DNA from: Nakataea oryzae
Taxonomy: Eukaryota; Ascomycota; Sordariomycetes; Magnaporthales; Magnaporthaceae
Assembly (NCBI GenBank): GCA_003049435.1
Contig: PYSQ01000093.1
Span: 1 to 64,000 of the forward strand
Direction: 5' to 3'
Length of the DNA stretch: 64,000 bases
Part shown: positions 54,923-64,000 of the stretch, one piece after another
Layout of the letters: every line of letters starts with the position of its first letter
Position numbering within the stretch: position 1 is the first letter of the stretch
Made by a program: the position numbers and the translations under genes
The notes under the pieces: generated by a model
Told to the model about the DNA's origin: nothing
Database searches by the model: none
What the model saw: the letters and a program-made list of their open reading frames with translations, nothing else

Positions 54923-57609
54923 ATGCCAGCCGCAAGTGTAGCCGCTCTTGCTGCACCTGCATCGCCGGCTCCAGCCTCGCGAAAGACCTCACTCGCACCA
55001 GAGAGGAAGTACAAGTGCCAGTTCTGCAATCGCGCTTTCAGCAGGAGTGAGCACCGCAGCAGACACGAGAGATCGCGTAAGTTGGGCCCCCCTCCCCCTC
55101 CCCCTCTTCCCCCTCCATCTTCGACACCGCCTCTTTACTCCTCGGCCCCGCGCCCCCCTCCGTCTCTTGAGGACATGCGCTGACTTGACGCTGCTTATCG
55201 CATCATGTAGACACCAAAGAGAGGCCGTTCAAGTGCATGAAATGCCGGAGTACCTTTGTGAGGCGCGATCTTCTCCTGCGCCATGACCGTACCGTCCATG
55301 CCAAGGATGGCGGTGTCCCCCTCCACAGCGACGGAAAGCGGCGTGGCGGCGCAAAGCCAAGGACAGTTGGGGCGCCTTCCAAAGAACCCATTGCCATCGA
55401 CGCAGCTGCTCTGGAGCAGATCGAAGCCAGCAGCGAAGGTATTTTTGACGTGGAAACGGCCGCCATGCTGGTGGCAGATCTCCATCACAAGGCCACCGCC
55501 GCGATGCGTGCTAATAGCGGTCCTTCAGAAGGCAGCTCTGGAGCTGCGTATCCGCATGCCGGGGCGAATATGATGGAGTCTTCTGTGCCTTTTCCTTCTG
55601 GGGCCATCGCTATTCCGCAGTGGGATACCTTCATGCCGCAGGCCGTTGCTGAGCCCAAGGCGCACTCTATTGCCTCGAGCGCGTCTGGTTCCTTTGAGTC
55701 GCAGCCCACCTTCAACGGCTCTCTTGTTTCCCAGCATGCTAATTCGCTCCCCCCTCTCGGCACTCCGACGATAAATGGTCAGTCACAAGCTGCCATGCCC
55801 TTTGTGTGCCGCCCCTCCTCAGTCCCCAAGTGCTAACCACCCGTCACCATCTAGGCTCGGCTCCCCCACACTCGCCATACCTTTCTCACGGTGTCGGTGC
55901 TTCTCCTTCGGCCGAATCCCAGGCTGCACAAAACGGCGCCGGCTTCAAGGCCCCGCAGGTCCACAGCGACGAGGAGCGAAACCTGGTGCTTGACAACATC
56001 CGCAACAGCGACACTGAGCACGCCATCCCAGAAGGCTTCCGCCTGCCCAACCTGGCATCCCTGAACCGGTACCTTGCCACATACTTCGGCTTGTTCCACC
56101 ACCACCTGCCATTCCTGCATCCTTTATCCTTTCAACCCACGGAGGTCTCGTCAGCACTGCTTCTTGCGGTGCTTTCGATCGGTGCGCTCTACGCATTCGA
56201 CCAGGAGCAAGCATATGCCCTCCACATTGGCTCCAAGGTTCTTGTCAACCAGTTCCTCCAGAACAAGGAGAACTTTAGCTCTCGCAAGTGCCCCTTGTGG
56301 ACTATGCAGAGCTCTCTGCTCAACATGATCTTTGCGAGCTGGAGCGGGGACCCCAAGGGGCTCGAATGGGCATGCTCTATCAAGAGCTTGTTGGCAAACA
56401 TGGTGTCTGGAAACCGCTACGAGCTCAAGCTCAGGCAGGAGGCCCGTGAGGGCCGCCTTCCCACGCGAGCCGAGTGGATCGAGGATGAAGGTTGCCGTCG
56501 CACGTACTACGCTGTCTACATCTTCTTTGGCCTGTTGACGCTCACGTACAACCACACCCCGGCCATCAGCTTCAACGAGTTTGAGGATCTCCAGCTCCCA
56601 TCGACCGAAGGCCTGTGGAACCTCACAGTGCCCGACGAAGCGGCCTGGCTCGAAAGCCTCAAGGACTCGGCCACCATGACCTTTATGGAAGCGCACGAGA
56701 ACCTGTTCCAAGGCGAGAGCCTGAAGTACAGCGCCTTTGCCACCCGTGTCATGATTAACGCGCTCTTCCTCGAGGTGTGGTACCACAAGCGCAGCCCCGA
56801 GGCTCTCCAGGATGTCGTGACAGAGTACAAGCTCAGGCTCGCGCTGGAGACGTGGGAGAAATCCCTGGACCTGTGCGAGCCCGAGGTCGTCTCGGTACCG
56901 CTGAGCGCCCCCCACAAGGGCCACCCGCTTCTTTTCAACGCAAAGGCCATGTTCCGCAACGCGCGCGCGCGTCTCGAGGTTGACCTCAAGGCGGTGCAGG
57001 AAGCACTCAGGTACCACGACTCTTATGAGGTAGCCGCGGCCATGTCAAGCGCACGGGACAAGGTGAAGCGTTCGACGGAGATGATCAAGGTCATCGAGGA
57101 ATGCTTCAGCTGCATCGAAACGGCTGTTCTTCAGGGTGTACGCTGGGTGGCTCGCACGTCACCAACAAACTGGAGCATCGAGCATCCTCTTTGCGGCCTG
57201 GATCTGATGATCATCCTCAGCCTTTGGCTGTACCGTCTGGAACACGATGAAGAGCCAGCTACCGAGGAGGAACTTTCCATGTACAACAAGATCCGTCAGC
57301 TTTTCGACAAGGACCTGGACGAGGCATATGTTTCCCAGCTGAGTTCCATCGTTGCGCGCCTCTGGGGTTCGATGCTGGATGAAGTTGTTGTGTGGGGGTA
57401 AGTCTTGCGGCTTTTTTTTGTTTTTCTTTTCCCTCCCCCTCAGAGACTGGGTCGCTAACAAAATGGACAGTATTACGCGGCTCATGGGTGAATCCTTCCG
57501 ACTGCACTCACAAGCCTTGGTTGGATACGTGGACGACATGGAGGCATCCTCAAATGCCTCTACACCATCCATGACCTCGCAGGGGGCCGATGAGGATAGT
57601 GTGTACTAA
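54923..57609 (+). CDS. C2H2 zinc-finger / fungal-specific transcription factor
   Basis: A reconstructed 800-residue nuclear regulator. Exons are 54923-55076, 55211-55777, 55855-57397 and 57471-57609. Phases agree, and strong branch sites (GCTAACC, GCTAACA) precede the acceptors of introns 2 and 3. Two tandem C2H2 fingers lie at about residues 30-85: YKCQFCNRAFSRSEHRSRH, completed across intron 1 by HTKERPFKC, then the second with CMKCRSTFVRRDLLLRH. The linker between them is TKERPFK-like. A disordered Ser/Pro/Ala segment follows. A fungal_trans-type domain (helical, PF04082-like) then runs from about residue 285, around LATYFGLFHHHLPFLHPLSF and EGCRRTYYAVYIFFGLLTL, to near the C-terminus. The combination resembles Adr1-type fungal regulators. 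The start was set at the first ATG in good context (GTCACCATGCC). Target genes are unknown. The nearest downstream genes are a GH16 and a GH64 enzyme. Confidence 0.88.
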
Positions 57610-59848
57610 TTATCGATACGAAGTTATGATCTCTTTTGTCTCTCTGGGGGGTTGGGATCTTGTTTAGGCATATACCTGTCGTTTAAGTTTCGCAGTCTCA
57701 AATTCTGGCCTTGTTCTCGGGTCTGGCGCGAGGGTGGCTGGCGGAGGTGTTCTTGCCCTTGCTTTTCTCTCTTTTTTTTTCTCTGTTTCTCTCACCTTCT
57801 CAGCTTTCTCCTTTTTCTGCGCGTTTTCCTACCTTCCTCGCGTGGATTGCCAGCTCACCCTGTCTCCTACCTCGCGGTTTTATATCTCATGCGGTTTCCT
57901 TGAGTCGCCCCTGTTTCCTCCCCCCTTTTTTCTTCTTTTATTTCATCTCGGTTCTCTTTGCTTTTTTTATGTCTCTGCCGGGCGACCGACCGACCTCTCG
58001 TTGAGTCTTCCTCTACCCGCATTTTGTTTTTCAAGTCTGCATAGAGCGTTCTCGTTGCATCTTTTGATGGTCCGCTGGCAATGTGCCGGGGCAGGTTTGG
58101 TCAACCGGTTTCGCATGGTCTACACGGGAAGGGATCTCCGTGCTCCTGGCGCGCCTTAATATCTGCTCGCAAACAGTTGGCTGGTCCATATGGAGGTCTC
58201 ATTTTCTCCTTGTCCTATTAGCTACGGCAACCCTACCTACCTATTAATCCTCTGCGGACACGTCATGCTCTTTACTCTGCCCTCTCACATTTCTTGTGAG
58301 TCTTGATTTGTCTCTTAGTCTTGAATGGTTTATTTGATTCAAGCTTCCGGTCTCGTCGCTCTCTCCTTGATACTTCTTGTTCGATATATGAATTGTCACT
58401 TCATGCTGCTTTCCTGCCTGTTCTGCCTACATGTTCTGCGTGATGCCCTTGCAGCGATATGGCGTGGTGCTCGCCTGCGTGACACATGACATGTAGGTAC
58501 CCCAGTATTGAGCCTTGGATGCCATGGCCGCTAGGCCCAGAGTCTGGCTGGCGTCGATGAGGCCTGGGGGAGAGCGGCAGTATCTCAGCCACTCGGCCTT
58601 CCCCTCCTTTGGGCCCATGGGGCTGAGTTAGTCGTGGAGACTAGTTCGCAGCCTAGGCGAGCCGACCAGCCCTTTCATTTGACGATGAAGCCAGGCACCG
58701 CGAGCAAGAACGAAGACTGTAAATGGCATGCAGGTGCGGTTGTCGTTGGGGCCGACGCTGAGCGACCAACGCCGCGGACCCGCCAGGGACACTCACTGCC
58801 TTATTTCCCGGTAGCCAATGTCATGCCAGGTCTGCGAGGACGGACATGTGCTTGCGGCCGTGACAGGGCTGGCAAGCGTCCCGCCCCAGTGACCGAGGGC
58901 GAGACTAGACCAAAGATAAAACAAACGGACCAATGCACTAGACCTGGAGCCCCGAGCTCCCGAGTGCTCCAACGGGCCCTGGGTGGGCGCTGTGGTCCGC
59001 GGCGAGGTTCGGTTGGACTTGCAGACAATACAGGAGCAGGCGGGCGACGAGATTCCGATGCTTGCCCAACAAATTCGGGTGCCTGCATCTAGTCTAATGC
59101 GGCGGGGTTGCCTTTTGATGATGAAGTCGAGGACGGGCACGAGACTGGCTGAATCGCAGGCCAGCAAAGCCCTCCAGCCCCTTCCAACCAGTCTTGGGCC
59201 GTGTCCTCCTGTCTCTGTCTCTGTCTCGATATGGAAGACTTGGGAGCGCTTGATGATACAATCCCGTAGGAGTCGACACGAAGCTATGCATAGGTAGCTC
59301 GGCATCAGACCGCGCTTGCTTGTGGTTGCAGGTAAAACCTCCGCATCCCCCAGGGCGCCTGCAGGCACCCTGGTTGTTTTGCTGGGTGGGGATGGGGAGC
59401 GCTGTCGGTTGCTTGCGCTTCGCTGGCTTGTCATACATGGCCTCGTAATCCCACCCTCACCCCCGATGTGCCGTTCTCTCACTCGTTCCTTTTCGATTTT
59501 TTGTGGCCCGGTTCCCTCGTCCCTCGTCTCCCTTGCGTGGGCCTTTGTTTCCAATCACCCCAAATTTCCATTTTCTTTGTAGTCACTCGATATCTGGTTG
59601 CTCGCTTCAAGCTGCACGACACTCCTCTTCCTTGGATATTTCTTTCCCCACCGAAGCCTCTGGAAAGGACCCGGGCTCATCTTACTGTTTTGCCGCTCTG
59701 TCTTGATAGTCCAGGCCACTTGGTTACTGGTCCTGTTAAGTCGCATATCTGGGTTTAAGGGGGATTTCCAAGTTTACCTACGGACGGATCGGGCTGGGCC
59801 TTGTTTGCGATACCACCACGAACCATTTTCCGACCCCTTCTCATCACA
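57610..59848. other. 2.2 kb gap between the zinc-finger gene and GH16
   Basis: A T/C-rich 3' flank of the regulator (57700-58000), then about 1.8 kb of mixed sequence holding the GH16 promoter. Open frames here have no recognisable domain. No repeat of note is seen. Confidence 0.55.
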
Positions 59849-61164
59849 ATGAAGGCCTTCTGGAGGACGACACCGACGTGGTCATGGCCTCACGCACGGC
59901 TGGCCGGCGTGGTGGGGCTATGGCTGCTGCTGCTAAGACCGCTGGCAAGAGCCGACTGCGAGTGTGGCTATGCAACAAACATCAGGGGATATACGGAGCA
60001 GCAGGTGTTTACGGACCTCCTGGAGACCGACTTCACGCGGGTCAGCAACATAGCGCTCAGTCCGGATTGGAGGAGGCAGGCCTTCAACCTAACGAGCGAA
60101 AGGGCGAGAGGCCGGTATGGAGAGATGTTTGCGGTTCATAACGTAAGGTCCAACCCGGACCGGGACCGGGAAGGGCGGTCTGGCACGGGCTACAACGGCC
60201 AGCCATCGGGCCTCGAGCTCGTTGTGGGGAGCCAGAGGGTGAGTGGCATGGTGCCCGTAGCAGAGCTCGACTCTTCGAGGATGGACATACTCTGGGGCAC
60301 CTTCCGGGTCGCGATGAAGCTGACCGACGTCCCTGGCACATGCGGCGCCTTTTTCTGGGTAAGGAGCTTTGTCCCCCGGCGCACATTTTCTTTTTCTTCT
60401 TCTCTCTTTTATTGTCTTTATTTTTTATTTTTATTTTTATTCGTTTTGTTGCGCCTGCAAAACCCCTTTGAGCCGGCCCAGCACATGCTGACTGTTGAAG
60501 ACGACAACAGTACCACAACGATTCGCAAGAAATCGACATGGAGTTCCTAAGCAGGGAGTTCAACAAGAGCAGCGGCAGCTACCCGGTTAACTTGGTGCTG
60601 CAGTCCCGGGAAGCTGCCGAAGCCGGGTATAACGCGCAGGCGACGGGAAACTTCCAGAAAGTGAACCTCCCGTTCGACCCGACCCAAGAGTTTCACGAGT
60701 ACCGGATGGACTTCCTCGCGGACAAGGTGGTGTTCTATGCTGATGGGCAGGTGCTCGCCGAGATGGGAGGGGCGGCGGTGCCGAACCAGGGCGGGCATCT
60801 GATTCTCCAGCACTGGAGCAACGGCAACGCGCTCTGGTCCGGGGGCCCGCCGGAACGCGACGCGGTGCTGGCGGTCCGCTACGTAAGGGCGTACTTCAAC
60901 TCATCAACAGCGGCACGACAGAGGGACTTGGAGAGCAGGTGCAGGGACACGAGTGCGCGGGGAGCCGTGTGCCAGATCCCCAGCACGCCCGACGTCAGGA
61001 ACCCATCTTTTTTCAGCGATACGGGCAGCGTGACCGAAAACCAAACCATGCCGAGCAACGCAGGGCCCAGTCACCAGCCAGGGGGCAGGTCAGGCTCGCT
61101 GTCTGCGCTTGTGTCGTCGGCGTGTCTCGGCGTCGTGGCCGCGGCGCTAGTAATGATGGGCTGA
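59849..61164 (+). CDS. Secreted glycoside hydrolase family 16 enzyme
   Basis: The spliced protein has 387 residues. Exons are 59849-60358 and 60511-61164, joined in phase 0 so that CGAFFW continues into YHNDSQEIDMEF. GH16 enzymes cleave or transglycosylate beta-1,3/1,4-glucans in cell walls or substrates. The catalytic ExDxxE-type motif is seen as EIDME in EIDMEFLSR. The N-terminus has a basic region and a hydrophobic core (LAGVVGLWLLLL), with cleavage likely near residue 35 before DCECG. The C-terminus is Ser/Pro/Gly-rich and ends in a hydrophobic tail (LGVVAAALVMMG), which suggests a GPI-anchor signal. Extra cysteines after the catalytic domain suggest disulfides. Substrate (own wall versus environmental glucan) cannot be told. 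The intron is bounded by GTAAGG and a TGCTGAC branch element. Confidence 0.9.
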
Positions 61165-62083
61165 CGGACAGCAGACGGGGATGGATGGATGGATGGATGG
61201 ATAAATGAATGGGTGTGGACAGAGAATCTGAGATGCATCAAGAAAAGAAAAGAAAAAAACACAGCATGTACTTGGATTGGTCTGTAAACTGCAGCCAAGG
61301 CGCATCAGGTGCACGCCAACACACGTGATCTCTGTGCTCTGCGTTCCCCGCGAAAAGGGATGCAACGCTTGGGCGCATCTGGACAGAGTCAAGGCTGCTT
61401 GGATGAACGCCACCTGACTGACGACTCCACCCCGAGGCACACCTGACTGGCCCCGTCGTTCGTCTGCCCCCAGACAGCTGCCCAGAGAGCAGACAGAGGC
61501 GTGTGCCTCGCCGTCCAGTCAGCAGTCAGGCCGGCGTCCGGACGACGGACAGGCGGCCAGAGATGCTGCGACGCCCGACCACGCCGACCCGAACCGAGGC
61601 ACTACCGGCACAGGCCAGCCAAGTCTGGAATGTGCTGGGATTAGCGCGCGCTCTCTGGCCGGGGCACCCCCAACGCTTGTGCCGCCGTGACGGATGGCAT
61701 GCAGGACATCCCCGTCCATGGCCTGCTGCCTTGGTGGTCACAGGCGAGACTGCATTGGTGGGCGCCACATGCCCGCAAGTACTGGCCGACGTTTGGCCGG
61801 AGGAGGGGAGGAATAGGAGGGGACGGGGACGGGACGAAACCGGAACAACACCATATACTGCTCGCTCCCTACCTTTGCCCTGGCTACCAAGGTGGCCAGC
61901 TGCCTGGGCGGGCAGGCAAAGAAGCCGAACTCGTCAGGCAGAGCGAGCATGCATGGTCTGCAGGTAGGCAACTCGTATACTTATATATCAAGTTCGTCTC
62001 GCCCCAGGGCCCAAGCTGTATGACCACCAAGGTTGCCTGTCCTGTCCTGCCCACGTCGATCTGCGGGATTCACAATACTCTCT
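61165..62083. promoter_or_regulatory. Gap between GH16 and GH64
   Basis: About 0.9 kb that holds the GH16 3' flank, with a GGAT tandem repeat just after its stop codon, and the GH64 promoter. No gene is seen. Confidence 0.5.
61181..61204 (+). repeat. (GGAT)n microsatellite
   Basis: Five or six GGAT/GGATG units directly after the GH16 stop codon, probably in its 3' untranslated region. Confidence 0.85.
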
Positions 62084-63373
62084 ATGCCCAGCATGGCCGC
62101 GACTCTCCAGCAGGCGCTGCAGCTGCAGAAGGACCACTCGGTCCTGATCCCTCCAACCATGCCTGCGGGCAACACCGTGGCAGGCACCTCCACGGCGCCG
62201 CTCACGCTCCAGTTTGCGCTGCGCAACAACACGTCATCGTCAAACGTCTTCGCCTACGTGAGTGGGCTGGACGTGAGCCGGGACTCGCGCGTGGTGATGC
62301 TGCGAAGCGACGGCCAGAGCCCCTACTACCCAACGAACCCCGGAGCCGACCTCCAGCCGCTCGGGGCTGACTGCGCCATCCCCCTGGCCGGGCCGGGCCT
62401 GACGCGCTCCATCACGGTACCCCGGATGGTGGGCGGCCGAGTGTGGTTCGTGCAGGACGCGCGCCTGACCTTCTTCCTCAACCGGACCTCCTCGGGGGAC
62501 AAGGCGGCGCTCGTGGAACCTTCGGTCGTGAACCCGACGGACCCCAACCGGGAGCTGAGGTGGAGCTTTTGCGAGTTCACGCTCAACGAGACGGAGCTGT
62601 TTGCAAACATCAGCTACGTCGACTTTGTCAGCCACCCCATCGCCCTGGTGCTCGAGTCGGGCGGCGGCGGCACGCAGCGCGTCGAGGGCATCGAGGCCGA
62701 CGGTCTGGCGCGCGTGGCCCAGGAGATGGCGCGGCAGCACGAGCGGGACGGCGCCGGGTGGGACAAGCTCGTGGTGCGGTCGCGCGCGTCGGGGGAGCTG
62801 CTGCGCGTCGTCAGCCCCAACACGGGCATCGGCATCTTCGCCGGCCTCTTTGACAACTACTACGCCGCCTACGTCGACGCGGTGTGGAAAAAGTACTCGG
62901 CCGGCGACCTGGTGGTGAACACGCAGGCGCAGTGGGGCGACAGGACAGGCCGCGTCGTCGACGACCAGCTGGTCTTCTCGGGCGGCGCCGGCTCCTTTGG
63001 CAGGCCCAGCGCACGCGACATCTTCTCGTCCGACTCGGGCGCGTTCGCCCCGCCGGCCGGGCCGAACCAGCCCGTGGCCAGGAACATCGCCGCCCGCCTG
63101 GCCGCCGCCTTCAACCGGGCCACGCTGCTGCGCAACGCAGTCCAGCCCGAGGGGGAGGTGGTGGCGACGTACTACCAGAACGCCGTGTGCAACCACTACT
63201 CGCGCGTCCTCCACCAAGTAAATAGCGACGGCCGCGGGTACGCGTTCCCCTACGACGACGTCGGGCCCAGTAGCGGGCCCGAGCAGGCGGGAACCGTGGC
63301 GGACGGAAACCCCAAGCTGTTCACCATTATTCTGGGCGGCCAGCGGGGTGCGCTGGTGCGGCAGAAGTTGTGA
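62084..63373 (+). CDS. Glycoside hydrolase family 64 beta-1,3-glucanase
   Basis: A single-exon protein of 429 residues from the ATG at 62084 (or 426 from 62093). GH64 enzymes are thaumatin-like-fold endo-beta-1,3-glucanases, the laminaripentaose-producing type. Supporting blocks: a beta-rich N-terminal part (LTLQFALRNNTSSSNVFAYV), the conserved VPRMVGGRVWFVQDARLTFF stretch, FVDF-like SYVDFVSHPIALVLES, FAGLFDNYYAAYVDAVWKKY, and the C-terminal CNHYSRVLHQVNSDGRGYAF with YDDVGP. No signal peptide is seen at either ATG, which is odd for a secreted glucanase; the gene may encode an intracellular form or have an unseen 5' exon. It is the nearest neighbour of the GH16 gene, on the same strand. Confidence 0.9.
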   Translation: MPSMAATLQQALQLQKDHSVLIPPTMPAGNTVAGTSTAPLTLQFALRNNTSSSNVFAYVSGLDVSRDSRVVMLRSDGQSPYYPTNPGADLQPLGADCAIPLAGPGLTRSITVPRMVGGRVWFVQDARLTFFLNRTSSGDKAALVEPSVVNPTDPNRELRWSFCEFTLNETELFANISYVDFVSHPIALVLESGGGGTQRVEGIEADGLARVAQEMARQHERDGAGWDKLVVRSRASGELLRVVSPNTGIGIFAGLFDNYYAAYVDAVWKKYSAGDLVVNTQAQWGDRTGRVVDDQLVFSGGAGSFGRPSARDIFSSDSGAFAPPAGPNQPVARNIAARLAAAFNRATLLRNAVQPEGEVVATYYQNAVCNHYSRVLHQVNSDGRGYAFPYDDVGPSSGPEQAGTVADGNPKLFTIILGGQRGALVRQKL

Positions 63374-64000
63374 AAGGGGTGACGGGAATTCTTGATGCCT
63401 ATGCGCCTCTATCTGCTTTTTTTTCCATCCTCATTTATACGCATGATTTTTCTTTTCTTCTTCTTTATTTTTTCTTCTTCATCATCATGCATGCCGTCTT
63501 CATCTCATTGCAGTTATAGCATTCCCAGGCACCAGGCTCGCACGGCACCGTCAAGAGCATACACATACTTTTTTTTGTATACAATCCTGTGTGGCCTTTT
63601 GAGCCAAGCATTCTTGCTGTGGGGGATGATCCAACCCGTCCCGGGCCGGCTGGTCGCCAAGCACCAGCCAGCCAGAGCGCTAGGCCGGCACACCCGCAGG
63701 CAGGCAGGTTGGCTTTGATAGTCTACATGCTCGCTGGGGCTGTATGTGCATTGCCTTGCTTGTGCATACGGCGGCGGCGGCCATCCACCCTTCCCCCCCC
63801 ACATACCCCATGATTGACGTAATGGCCCATCCCACCGAGACATACGTCATGTTCACGCCCACCGCACGTGCTGTGGCACCCAACCAGCGTCACTCCCTCG
63901 CCCTTTACATCCCATCCATCCCCTCCATCCTCTCAATCCCCTCCATGGCCGTCGATCCCGATCCCTCTGGCAAAGACGCTAGGAATGCCTGTCCCCCTCT
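63374..64000. other. Right-hand end of the window
   Basis: A T/C-rich 3' flank of GH64 (63415-63490) followed by sequence with no convincing open frame. The window ends before any further gene can be recognised. Confidence 0.55.

Overview
The window is nuclear DNA of a filamentous ascomycete (Pezizomycotina). It is most likely a Sordariomycete, perhaps a member of Hypocreales; the order is a low-confidence guess from protein style. The evidence: GC-rich genes carrying few, short GT..AG introns with CTAAC/CTGAC-like branch sites; a 353-residue group I fungal G-alpha; a HapB-type CCAAT factor; a C2H2 factor with a fungal-specific transcription factor domain; a DUF3716 zinc-binding protein; and GH16 and GH64 glucanases. 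I see no mobile element, CRISPR array, rRNA, tRNA or bacterial-type operon.

Layout, left to right: a 3.8 kb pyrimidine-rich non-coding leader; HapB (+, 3791-4780); LSM2 (+, 6313-7057, three exons); PSO2/SNM1 nuclease (-, 7686-10361); SF3B1/HSH155 (+, 10997-14665); a UCH-type deubiquitinase (-, 15197-16031); a peroxisomal enoyl-CoA isomerase (+, 16717-17688); COG1 (-, 18251-20785); SAS10/UTP3 (-, 21339-23249); 3-ketodihydrosphingosine reductase (+, 23854-25018); URB2/NPA2 (-, 25284-29905, four exons); MIC10 (+, 30302-30719); a DUF1771-Smr protein (-, 31272-32389); a 3.3 kb gap; G-alpha (+, 35666-37003); a histidine-rich DUF3716 protein (-, 38010-39691); CDC123 (-, 40343-41721); CWC21 (+, 42485-43088); a CDC25/SOS-type Ras GEF (-, 44007-48114); a 6.8 kb stretch with no convincing gene; a C2H2 plus fungal-TF regulator (+, 54923-57609); a secreted GH16 enzyme (+, 59849-61164); and a GH64 beta-1,3-glucanase (+, 62084-63373).

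Most of the window is conserved housekeeping. Three genes serve splicing (LSM2, SF3B1, CWC21) and two serve ribosome biogenesis (SAS10, URB2). Others serve DNA cross-link repair, Golgi tethering, sphingolipid synthesis, cristae formation and eIF2 assembly. Two signalling genes, G-alpha and the Ras GEF, could feed the same cAMP pathway. The right-hand end (48-64 kb) is looser and more accessory, with long gaps, one regulator and two glucan-active enzymes. I rebuilt the intron-containing genes by matching splice sites to reading-frame phase; these models need transcript support. I found no clear previously undescribed system. The items most worth a second look are the histidine-rich DUF3716 protein, a translatable 132-base intron in the Ras GEF, the regulator/GH16/GH64 neighbourhood, and the long gaps around regulatory genes.
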